DNA of 6,207 nt from Acidimicrobiales bacterium (GTDB lineage: Bacteria; Actinomycetota; Acidimicrobiia; Acidimicrobiales; Ilumatobacteraceae): NCBI GenBank assembly GCA_030830415.1, contig JAURNB010000127.1, positions 1 through 6,207 on the forward strand, in the 5' to 3' direction. Both the position numbers and the translations under genes were made by a program. Positions 1 to 5,308 of this stretch are shown here, piece by piece; positions within the stretch are counted from its first letter, which is position 1; each line of letters opens with the position of its first letter. A model generated the notes under the pieces. It saw only the letters and a list, made by a program, of their open reading frames with translations, was not told the DNA's origin and did no database searches.

Positions 1-1
1 A

Positions 2-241
2 AACCCAGATGTTTTTGATATCAAGCGTGCCAATGCAAAAAACCACGTGGCCTTTGGCTTTGGGGTGCACTTCTGTTTAGGTGCTGCTCTTGCGCGTCAA
101 CAAATGGCAACGGCGTTCAACTTGCTGCTCGATCGCTTGACGCAGGTTGAACTAGCGGGGCCAATGGAACTTCCCATTCACGAACCCAGCTTCTTTTTGC
201 GCCCGATGCGCGAACTCAACCTTGTTGTTAAGGGCTCCTAA
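2..241 (+). CDS. Cytochrome P450, C-terminal fragment (5' end outside window)
   Basis: This is the last 79 codons of a cytochrome P450, a heme-thiolate monooxygenase. The reading frame is open from base 2 and continues past the left edge, so the GTG at base 47 is an internal codon and not a start. The heme-binding loop is plain to see: FGFGVHFCLGAALAR matches the FxxGxxxCxG signature, and the axial cysteine codon lies at 74-76. Upstream residues NPDVFDIKRAN followed by NHVAFG match the usual run into this loop in soluble bacterial P450s. The tail ends in the beta-strand region typical of the C-terminus. The substrate and CYP family cannot be assigned from this fragment. Such P450s need a ferredoxin and a reductase, and neither is seen here. 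The next gene on the same strand is a Rieske oxygenase 84 bp downstream, so the two may belong to one catabolic cluster. The family assignment is secure. Confidence 0.95.
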   Translation, partial: NPDVFDIKRANAKNHVAFGFGVHFCLGAALARQQMATAFNLLLDRLTQVELAGPMELPIHEPSFFLRPMRELNLVVKGS

Positions 242-314
242 CCTTAATTTTTGCGCTTCTCAGGTCGCTCGCGCAGGGGCATGGGGGAGTACCGTAGAGT
301 TACCAACCACACGC

Positions 315-319
315 GGGGG
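315..319 (+). promoter_or_regulatory. Probable ribosome binding site setting the Rieske oxygenase start
   Basis: A GGGGG run sits 6 nt before the ATG at 326 and supports that start. A competing in-frame ATG at 281 has AGGGG at 275-279, spaced only 2 nt away, which is too close for good initiation. The start choice is inferred from spacing alone. Confidence 0.45.
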
Positions 320-325
320 TATGTA

Positions 326-1525
326 ATGAGTAGGCAAGAACTAGTACGTATGGCTCAGCGAGCAGTTGATGCTCACGCTGAAGGTAAAGGCGAAATTGTC
401 GACGACATTTTGCGTGTCCCTGTTGAGCATTACTTCGACCAAGAGCGTTGGCAAAAAGAAGTAGATCGCATTTTCAAGCGTCTGCCACTAGTGCTCGGGT
501 TCACCTGCCAAATGCGTGAGCCTGGATCATACAGTGCGGTTACCATTTTGGATGTGCCTGTGCTCATGGTGCGTGGGCAAGACGGTTCAATGCGCGCATT
601 CCTCAACGTATGTAGCCACCGTGGCGCACAGCTCACCGACGATGGTTGTGGCACTGCCCGCCGCTTCACCTGCCCGTACCATGCGTGGTCGTACGACACT
701 GCCGGAGACCTTGTAGGTATTTATGAGGCAGAAGCATTTGGCGATATTGATAAGTCGTGCAATGGCTTAACAACGCTTCCTGTTACCGAGCGTGCCGGAA
801 TCATTTGGGTCACCCTCACGCCTAATTCCACGCTCGATCACGACTCGTTTTTCCATGGATATGACGAAGTGTTAGAGCATCATCATTTTGAAAACTGCTA
901 TTACGCAGGTCAGCAAAGCATTGATGGAGCGAACTGGAAGGTGTGTTACGACGGTTACCTCGACTTCTATCATCTGCCTATTTTGCACAAAAACACTTTT
1001 GGTCCCGATCTGTCACCAAAGGCGTTGTTCGAAGCGTGGGGTCCACACCAACGCTTGTTGGCTCCCGATAAGCGCCAGGTAGGCCCACTTGAAGGTGTGC
1101 CGGTGTCGGAATGGCCAACAGAAAAGTTGGTTTTCGGTGTGTGGACCATATTCCCGCACATTTCCATTGCTTCCTTTGAAGCCGATGGTCGCATTTACAT
1201 GATCTCGCAGTTGTTCCCCGGAGCGACTCCTGAAGAGTCAGTTACTGTGCAGCATTTCTTGCATTGCGAAACACAAAACCCAGAGCGTGATGCTGCTGTT
1301 GTAGACCGCATGAAGTTCATGCGCTTTGTGGTGGAAGAAGAAGACTACAAGACAGGCATTCAAATTCAGCGCGGTTTAAAGAGTGGCGCAAAGAAAGAAG
1401 TTTTGTTTGGCCGCAATGAAGGTGGCACGCAGGCATTCCACAAATGGGTACAAGCACTTATTGACACCGACGATGCAGACCTCTCGGCACTTTTTGCCAA
1501 GGGTGTTGGCGCAAAATCTAACTAA
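326..1525 (+). CDS. Rieske [2Fe-2S] non-heme iron oxygenase, alpha subunit (aromatic-ring-hydroxylating dioxygenase family)
   Basis: This is a complete 399-residue catalytic subunit of a Rieske oxygenase, within the usual size for the family. The N-terminal Rieske domain carries C96-x-H98 and C116-x2-H119, which ligate the 2Fe-2S cluster. The C-terminal catalytic domain carries the D213-x2-H216-x4-H221 motif: D213 would bridge electrons from the Rieske centre, and H216 and H221 bind the mononuclear iron. D340 in the EEEDYKTG stretch is the likely third ligand, followed by the QRGL element common in this family. The enzyme would insert one or two oxygen atoms into an organic substrate using electrons from a separate reductase. 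No beta subunit, ferredoxin or reductase lies next to it, so it is probably an alpha-only enzyme using a partner encoded elsewhere. ATG 326 was chosen for its G-rich upstream run and because the family-like sequence begins there. ATG 281 would add 15 residues and an in-frame TTG at 251 would add 25. The VOC gene follows 8 bp later. The substrate is unknown. Confidence 0.93.
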   Translation: MSRQELVRMAQRAVDAHAEGKGEIVDDILRVPVEHYFDQERWQKEVDRIFKRLPLVLGFTCQMREPGSYSAVTILDVPVLMVRGQDGSMRAFLNVCSHRGAQLTDDGCGTARRFTCPYHAWSYDTAGDLVGIYEAEAFGDIDKSCNGLTTLPVTERAGIIWVTLTPNSTLDHDSFFHGYDEVLEHHHFENCYYAGQQSIDGANWKVCYDGYLDFYHLPILHKNTFGPDLSPKALFEAWGPHQRLLAPDKRQVGPLEGVPVSEWPTEKLVFGVWTIFPHISIASFEADGRIYMISQLFPGATPEESVTVQHFLHCETQNPERDAAVVDRMKFMRFVVEEEDYKTGIQIQRGLKSGAKKEVLFGRNEGGTQAFHKWVQALIDTDDADLSALFAKGVGAKSN

Positions 1526-1533
1526 AGGGAACC

Positions 1534-1998
1534 ATGTTCAATTACCAAGACATTTATCACGTCGGCGTTCGTGTGAAAAACATTGAAGCTGCAATGGAAG
1601 AGATGGGTAAGGGTTTGCAACTCACCTGGTGTGAAGTGCAAGTGCGCGAACAAAATGCGTGGTTGCCAGGAAAAGGCCAAACCACTATTCCTCTGAAGTT
1701 CACCTATTCATGTGAAGGACCACAGCATGTTGAGCTCTTGCAGGGTGCTCCAGGAACCATCTGGGATGGCTCAGACGCCCCTGGCGTACACCACATGGGT
1801 ATATGGGTAGACGATGTAAAAGAGACCACCGAGCGCCTCATGAAAGAGGGCTGGAGTTTGGAAATAGCACAAGTGTCTCCGGAAGAGGGCTACGGAGCAT
1901 TTAGCTATGTGCGTTCGCCAACAGGTTTCTTATTGGAGCCAGTAACGCGTGCGGCACTTCCTGCATTCGAGCGGTGGTGGGCTGGCGGCTCGCTCTAA
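1534..1998 (+). CDS. VOC-superfamily protein (glyoxalase / extradiol dioxygenase / epimerase fold)
   Basis: This 154-residue soluble protein is made of two beta-alpha-beta3 VOC modules. Module 1 opens with YHVGVRV and closes with HVELLQG; module 2 opens with HHMGIWV and closes with FLLEPV. By position the metal ligands would be H9, E67, H87 and E135, the four-ligand pattern of glyoxalase I and methylmalonyl-CoA epimerase. Single-domain extradiol ring-cleaving dioxygenases use only three protein ligands. The start is well supported: AAAGGGA at 1524-1530 overlaps the upstream stop codon and lies 3 nt before the ATG, with 8 bp between the genes, so it is almost surely co-transcribed with the Rieske oxygenase. 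From that context a role in processing the oxygenase product is plausible, but the reaction cannot be named. Its 3' end converges on the cobA-type gene with an 8-bp gap. Confidence 0.88.
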   Translation: MFNYQDIYHVGVRVKNIEAAMEEMGKGLQLTWCEVQVREQNAWLPGKGQTTIPLKFTYSCEGPQHVELLQGAPGTIWDGSDAPGVHHMGIWVDDVKETTERLMKEGWSLEIAQVSPEEGYGAFSYVRSPTGFLLEPVTRAALPAFERWWAGGSL

Positions 1999-1999
1999 T

Positions 2000-2017
2000 A
2001 ACTGATTTAAATCAGTT
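2000..2017. repeat. Perfect 18-bp palindrome between convergent gene ends; possible weak bidirectional terminator
   Basis: AACTGATTT followed directly by AAATCAGTT is a perfect palindrome. In RNA it would form a 7-bp stem with a UUAA loop from either strand. It fills the gap between the VOC gene stop (1996-1998) and the convergent SUMT gene, and contains that gene's TAA stop (2007-2009 read in reverse). The stem is AT-rich and neither side has a U run, so it would be a weak intrinsic terminator at best. A protein-binding site is the alternative. Confidence 0.4.
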
Positions 2018-2744
2018 CAGGTGCATGAGTTTCGGTGCGCCATGAAAAGTTGAGCGCAGCAACGGCGCCAATCACAATGGTGCACGGTGCTTGCAAAGGT
2101 GTATTACCAAGTTCCTTCAAAGTGGTGCGTACCGTTTCTTGCGTTGCGCGGGTTCCCCAGCGCGTCGCAGCAACTGGTGTGTTGTGGCTGAGGCCACCAG
2201 CAATGAGTCGCTCGGCAATAATGCCTCGTTCGGCTACGCCCATGAGCACCACAATGGTTCCGCCTACTGCAGCAAGTGCTTCCCAGTTCACGCCCGATGA
2301 GCCGCCCTTTTCGCGATGACCAGTGACCACGGTGAACGATGCCGACAAACCGCGATGTGTGACGGGGATTCCTGCATAAGCAGGTACGCCAACAGCAGAG
2401 GTGATGCCGGGAACAACTTCAAAGGGAATGCCTGCTGCAATGAGTGCTTCAGCTTCTTCACCACCGCGACCAAAGACGAAAGGGTCACCACCTTTGAGGC
2501 GCACCACGCAGAGACCTTGAGCGCCAAGGTGCACAAGAAGAGCATTGATGGTTTCTTGTGGTGTGGGGTTGCCCGGTTTCTTACCCACGTCGATGAGGTC
2601 AACGCCAGGAGCTGCAAGTTGAATGATGCTGTCGTCGGCTAAGCGGTCGTGCACAATCACATCGGCCTGCGCAATGAGGCGTGCAGCTTTCACGGTAATG
2701 AGATCGGGGTCGCCGGGGCCTGCGCCCACTAAGTACACAGTCAT
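2007..2744 (-). CDS. cobA: Uroporphyrinogen-III C-methyltransferase (SUMT)
   Basis: This 245-residue enzyme transfers two methyl groups from S-adenosylmethionine to C2 and C7 of uroporphyrinogen III, giving precorrin-2. That is the branch point to siroheme and cobalamin. The tetrapyrrole methylase signatures are intact: VGAGPGDPDLIT at 5-16, RLKGGDPFVFGRGGEE at 82-97, VVPGITS at 110-116 and GIPVTHR at 125-131. Length and motifs match stand-alone SUMT and the C-terminal half of CysG; no HemD or other domain is fused. The usual tyrosine in the VVYDRL stretch is a histidine here (H32), a variation I would not read as inactivating. The ATG overlaps the stop of the upstream precorrin-2 dehydrogenase gene in an ATGA, so translation is probably coupled. 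Next to that gene and a TauD-type gene, a siroheme role for sulfite reduction is more likely than cobalamin synthesis, but precorrin-2 could feed either path. Confidence 0.95.
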   Translation of the reverse strand: MTVYLVGAGPGDPDLITVKAARLIAQADVIVHDRLADDSIIQLAAPGVDLIDVGKKPGNPTPQETINALLVHLGAQGLCVVRLKGGDPFVFGRGGEEAEALIAAGIPFEVVPGITSAVGVPAYAGIPVTHRGLSASFTVVTGHREKGGSSGVNWEALAAVGGTIVVLMGVAERGIIAERLIAGGLSHNTPVAATRWGTRATQETVRTTLKELGNTPLQAPCTIVIGAVAALNFSWRTETHAPELI

Positions 2745-3334
2745 TGCGAAACTCGATTCGATGAGTCGCGGGCCTCTTCAAGCGCAGCAGCAATGAGCGG
2801 TGCCCAATCGACATCTTCGGTGCTCACACCTTCGGCATGAAAAGCAGCGCGTTTCGCAGCAAGTATTTCCACTGCTTCAGCGAACTCGGGACCAATGGTG
2901 TTTTCTAGTGTGGAACGAACCCACGACGACATCGCAGGGCTTGCCCCAGCGGTGGAAGAAGTAATGAGTAGTCGACCGCGACGCATGCTGGCAGGCAACG
3001 TAAATGTGCAGCGGTCGGGGTCGTCGGCAGAGTTCACCCAAATGCCAAGTGATTCACACTCGTCAAAAATCTGTTGGTCTACAACGTTGTTTGCCGTCGC
3101 GGTAATGACGAGTGAGAATCCCATCACATCGAGTGCTGCATATTCACGTTGAATGAGTGTTGCGCCAGTGGCATGAAAGCGCTCGTCGATCTCTGGGGAT
3201 ATAACGGTGAGAAGGGGATTGCACACCAGCAGTTGCTCAGCTTTGCGGTATGCAATGCGTCCGCCGCCCACTAAGAGAACAGGTTTGCCTTCAATATTTA
3301 AATTGACAGGAAATTGTGCAGCGTAGGGGTTCAT
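2741..3334 (-). CDS. Precorrin-2 dehydrogenase (siroheme synthase N-terminal domain, Met8/SirC/CysG-N type)
   Basis: This 197-residue NAD-dependent enzyme oxidises precorrin-2 to sirohydrochlorin; some relatives also insert iron to give siroheme. The Rossmann nucleotide-binding element is PVLLVGGGRIAYRKAEQLL, with the glycines at 23-25. VNSADDPDRCTFTLPA (100-115) corresponds to the NVVDAP region of E. coli CysG, and D104 falls on the catalytic aspartate of that enzyme. TAGASPAMSSWVRSTLE (128-144) matches the TGGTSPVLARLLR element at the start of the dimerisation region. It is about as long as stand-alone SirC proteins and carries no methyltransferase domain, which is encoded by the next gene. 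ATG 3334 was chosen because it overlaps the TauD-type stop as ATGA and the homologous sequence begins there. The open frame runs a further 53 codons upstream, but that is low-complexity sequence antisense to nothing recognisable and lies inside the preceding gene. Whether it also chelates iron cannot be told. Confidence 0.93.
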   Translation of the reverse strand: MNPYAAQFPVNLNIEGKPVLLVGGGRIAYRKAEQLLVCNPLLTVISPEIDERFHATGATLIQREYAALDVMGFSLVITATANNVVDQQIFDECESLGIWVNSADDPDRCTFTLPASMRRGRLLITSSTAGASPAMSSWVRSTLENTIGPEFAEAVEILAAKRAAFHAEGVSTEDVDWAPLIAAALEEARDSSNRVSQ

Positions 3335-4296
3335 GCGATGCTCCCAACAAGAGGTTCGACTTCGCCAAAGGTGCCAAATGGTCGTTCGCCGCGCACAGTG
3401 ATGCGATGCATGAGGCGCGGTTCGGTGTAGTCGGCAGCGGCGTAGTGAGCCGTTGAACGGTTGTCCCACATGGCAACATCGCCTTCGCTCCATGTCCAGC
3501 GCACTACGCGTTCTGGCTGAATGCTGTGTTCGTACAACAGACCAAGAATGGCACGGCTCTCTTCAGGCGAGAAGTTTTCAATGTATGCCGTGAAGGTGGG
3601 GTTCACGAAAAGACCGCGCTCGCCGGTTTCAGGATGAATACGCACCACCGGGTGACGCACTGGGCTCATGTTTCCTAGTTTTTGTTTATTCTCGCCACTT
3701 TTGTCTTCGTCACGAAAGCGCGAAAAAGTTCCGCTTGCATCGTGAACTGCAACGAGGCCGTCAACAAGATGTCGCAATGGGGCAGCGAGAGTTTCGTAAG
3801 CGTTCACCAAGTCGCACCACAAGGTGTCGCCACCGAATGAGGGAATCACTTTGGCCGCCAAGATTGAGGCGGTAGGCGGAGCTGCAGAAAAGGTGACATC
3901 GGTATGCCACCTGTTGTTGTAGCTCGTTGTTTTCTTGTCGCCTGTATTGCGCACATCGCCCACGCCAAGTTTGTAGTCGAGTGAATCGAGAACAAGTACT
4001 TCGGGATGGTTCTCGTCGAGGCCGCCCAGTAAAGGGTGAGCAGGCGTGAGTTCTCCGAAGTTGCGAGCAAAGGCAACTTGCTGTGTAGGAGTGAGATGCT
4101 GGTCGCGGAAAAAGACAACGCGATAACGAACAAGGGCTTCGCGAATAGAGGCAACAATGTCGCTGCTGAGGTCTTGCGTGAGGTCAACGCCCGAGATTTC
4201 CGCACCGAGGGTTCCGGTGAGGCGCCGCACGGCGCAGGAGGTTGTCGGGGAGGTCACTTCTACAGTCTGCCTATAGTTGACCAAAATAGTCAACAT
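3331..4296 (-). CDS. TauD/TfdA-family Fe(II)/2-oxoglutarate-dependent dioxygenase (taurine, sulfonate or alkylsulfate type)
   Basis: The 321-residue product couples 2-oxoglutarate decarboxylation to substrate hydroxylation; TauD itself turns taurine into sulfite and aminoacetaldehyde. The iron facial triad is clear: H131 and D133 in WHTDVTF, and H284 in WDNRSTAHY. R294 and R298 in PRLMHR align with E. coli TauD R266 (binds 2-oxoglutarate) and R270 (binds the sulfonate). H87 and N127 align with substrate-contacting H70 and N95, but the position of Y73 is a leucine (L90). A longer loop precedes WHTD. The substrate may thus be another sulfonate or an alkyl sulfate instead of taurine. It is the first gene of the operon, and its stop overlaps the next start as ATGA. 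The start is uncertain. ATG 4296 is the only early ATG but it has no visible ribosome binding site and lies in an inverted repeat. GTG 4257 would give 308 residues, still leaves 17 residues before the conserved GAEISGVDL, and would free the repeat for regulation. Confidence 0.93.
   Translation of the reverse strand: MLTILVNYRQTVEVTSPTTSCAVRRLTGTLGAEISGVDLTQDLSSDIVASIREALVRYRVVFFRDQHLTPTQQVAFARNFGELTPAHPLLGGLDENHPEVLVLDSLDYKLGVGDVRNTGDKKTTSYNNRWHTDVTFSAAPPTASILAAKVIPSFGGDTLWCDLVNAYETLAAPLRHLVDGLVAVHDASGTFSRFRDEDKSGENKQKLGNMSPVRHPVVRIHPETGERGLFVNPTFTAYIENFSPEESRAILGLLYEHSIQPERVVRWTWSEGDVAMWDNRSTAHYAAADYTEPRLMHRITVRGERPFGTFGEVEPLVGSIA
4276..4294. promoter_or_regulatory. Inverted repeat resembling an IscR type 1 (Rrf2-family) operator
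   Basis: GTTGAC, a 7-nt AT-rich spacer and GTCAAC form a perfect dyad between the divergent TauD-type and acyltransferase genes. Extended to 25 nt (4273-4297), it agrees by eye with about 22 of 25 positions of the E. coli IscR type 1 consensus as I recall it (core YYGACTRWWWYAGTCRR), on either strand. IscR is a 2Fe-2S sensor of the Rrf2 family, which also includes the cysteine regulator CymR. The site is thus chemically apt beside siroheme and sulfur genes. The regulator is not encoded in the window, so the binding protein is an inference. No convincing -10/-35 pair could be fitted around it on either strand. Confidence 0.5.
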
Positions 4297-5308
4297 TAAA
4301 TGTGCGAACTACTATGGCGATATCGAAAAGCCATATGTCAGACGCCCCATCGCCTTTCTTGGCGTTTTTATATTGGCCAACTTCCTCTTGGGCTCGTTCT
4401 TTATATGGATTCCATTGTGCATCGTGGTCGACCTTTCGCGGCGAAAGTGGCGCTTGCCCATTGTCCGCCTCATTGCGTTCCTTTTGTGCTGGGCCTGGCT
4501 CGAAACCGCGGGGGTTGTTGCAAGCATTGCTTTCTGGACTGCCGGGCAAAAAAGAAATGTGTCGTTGCATTACACGTTGCAGAGGTGGTGGGCAGGTGGT
4601 CTTATTTTGGCACTGCGTGCCACAGTGGGGTTACGCATAGAAGTGAAAAACCCCGAGGTGCTCGTGCCGGGTCCTCTTGTGGTGTTGTCGCGACACGCCA
4701 GCCTTGCCGATTCATTGGTGTCTGCGTGGGCGATGGGCAACATCGCTGGCCTGCACCCGCGCTACGTATTGAAGAGGGAACTGATGCTCGACCCATGTCT
4801 CGACATCGTGGGACACCGACTTCCGAACTATTTCCTGAATCGCACGTCAAACAATGTGCAAGAAGAACTCGCAGGAGTTGCTGCGCTCTCGAAAGACCTT
4901 GGCCACAGCGATGTGTCGGTGATCTTCCCAGAAGGAACACGTGCAAATGCTTCAAAGCGTCAACGGCTCTTGGAGAAGTTGACAGAACGCAACCCCGAGC
5001 GTGCTCAGTTACTTGCACCTTTAACGATGTTGCTGCCTCCCAAACCTGCTGGTGCAATTGCGCTCATGCAAGGCGCACCGCAGTGCGATGTGGTCATAGC
5101 TGGTCATGTGGGGTTCGACGGTCTCGACACCTTTGGTGGCATGTTGCGTCACCTCGAACAAGGAAATGTGAAATGCGTGATGTGGTTTCGTCGCATTGCC
5201 CGCCCAGATATTCCTACCGAAAGCATGGCTGCATGGCTCGACCAACAGTGGTTGCTGTTAGACACAGAAGTGCAAGCACAAAGTGAAGCATTGAAAGGCG
5301 TGAAGTGA
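4277..5308 (+). CDS. Membrane-anchored PlsC-like acyltransferase (1-acylglycerol-3-phosphate acyltransferase family)
   Basis: The product, up to 343 residues, has two N-terminal hydrophobic segments (about 25-52 and 62-88) followed by a cytoplasmic-type acyltransferase domain. The catalytic HX4D motif is RHASLAD, with H140 and D145; motif II is around YVLKRELM (163-170); FPEGTR is at 217-222. Together these define the glycerolipid acyltransferase superfamily, which moves acyl groups from acyl-CoA or acyl-ACP to a lysophospholipid or similar acceptor at the membrane. The acceptor is not predictable. The start is unresolved. The frame opens right after a TAG stop at 4274-4276, and the first candidate is TTG 4277, which has no ribosome binding site and sits inside the inverted repeat. 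There is no in-frame ATG before the first membrane segment; TTG 4373 would trim it. The given start is therefore the maximal extent. The gene ends in TGATG, overlapping the DUF1295 gene by 1 bp. Confidence 0.9.
   Translation: MTKIVNIKCANYYGDIEKPYVRRPIAFLGVFILANFLLGSFFIWIPLCIVVDLSRRKWRLPIVRLIAFLLCWAWLETAGVVASIAFWTAGQKRNVSLHYTLQRWWAGGLILALRATVGLRIEVKNPEVLVPGPLVVLSRHASLADSLVSAWAMGNIAGLHPRYVLKRELMLDPCLDIVGHRLPNYFLNRTSNNVQEELAGVAALSKDLGHSDVSVIFPEGTRANASKRQRLLEKLTERNPERAQLLAPLTMLLPPKPAGAIALMQGAPQCDVVIAGHVGFDGLDTFGGMLRHLEQGNVKCVMWFRRIARPDIPTESMAAWLDQQWLLLDTEVQAQSEALKGVK

Noticed and set aside
242..325. Gap between the P450 and Rieske genes as a terminator or promoter site.
   Set aside because: No stem-loop with a U run and no convincing -10/-35 pair was visible; part of it may be coding if the Rieske start is at 281 or 251.
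326..1525. Rieske protein as the steroid hydroxylase KshA, given the P450 and a steroid-reductase-like gene in the same window.
   Set aside because: The sequence around the Rieske and iron-binding motifs does not resemble KshA, and the DUF1295 gene is separated from it by an opposite-strand operon.
3335..3493. Upstream extension of the precorrin-2 dehydrogenase frame by 53 codons.
   Set aside because: It lies inside the dioxygenase gene, has no family similarity, and ATG 3334 forms the typical ATGA overlap with the sequence of the family beginning there.
4277..4305. TTGACC / TTGACT in the inverted repeat as a -35 box for either divergent gene.
   Set aside because: No -10-like hexamer occurs at 16-18 nt spacing on either strand; the TATAGG on the reverse strand is only 12 nt away.
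1969..4605. Repeated peptide RWWAGG in the VOC C-terminus and in the acyltransferase.
   Set aside because: A single short shared stretch in unrelated folds with different flanks; most likely coincidence.
4300..5286. A long alternative open frame (about 328 codons) on the + strand inside the acyltransferase gene.
   Set aside because: Its translation is rich in Cys, His and Arg with no family motif, while the overlapping frame carries HX4D and FPEGTR. It is a shadow frame.
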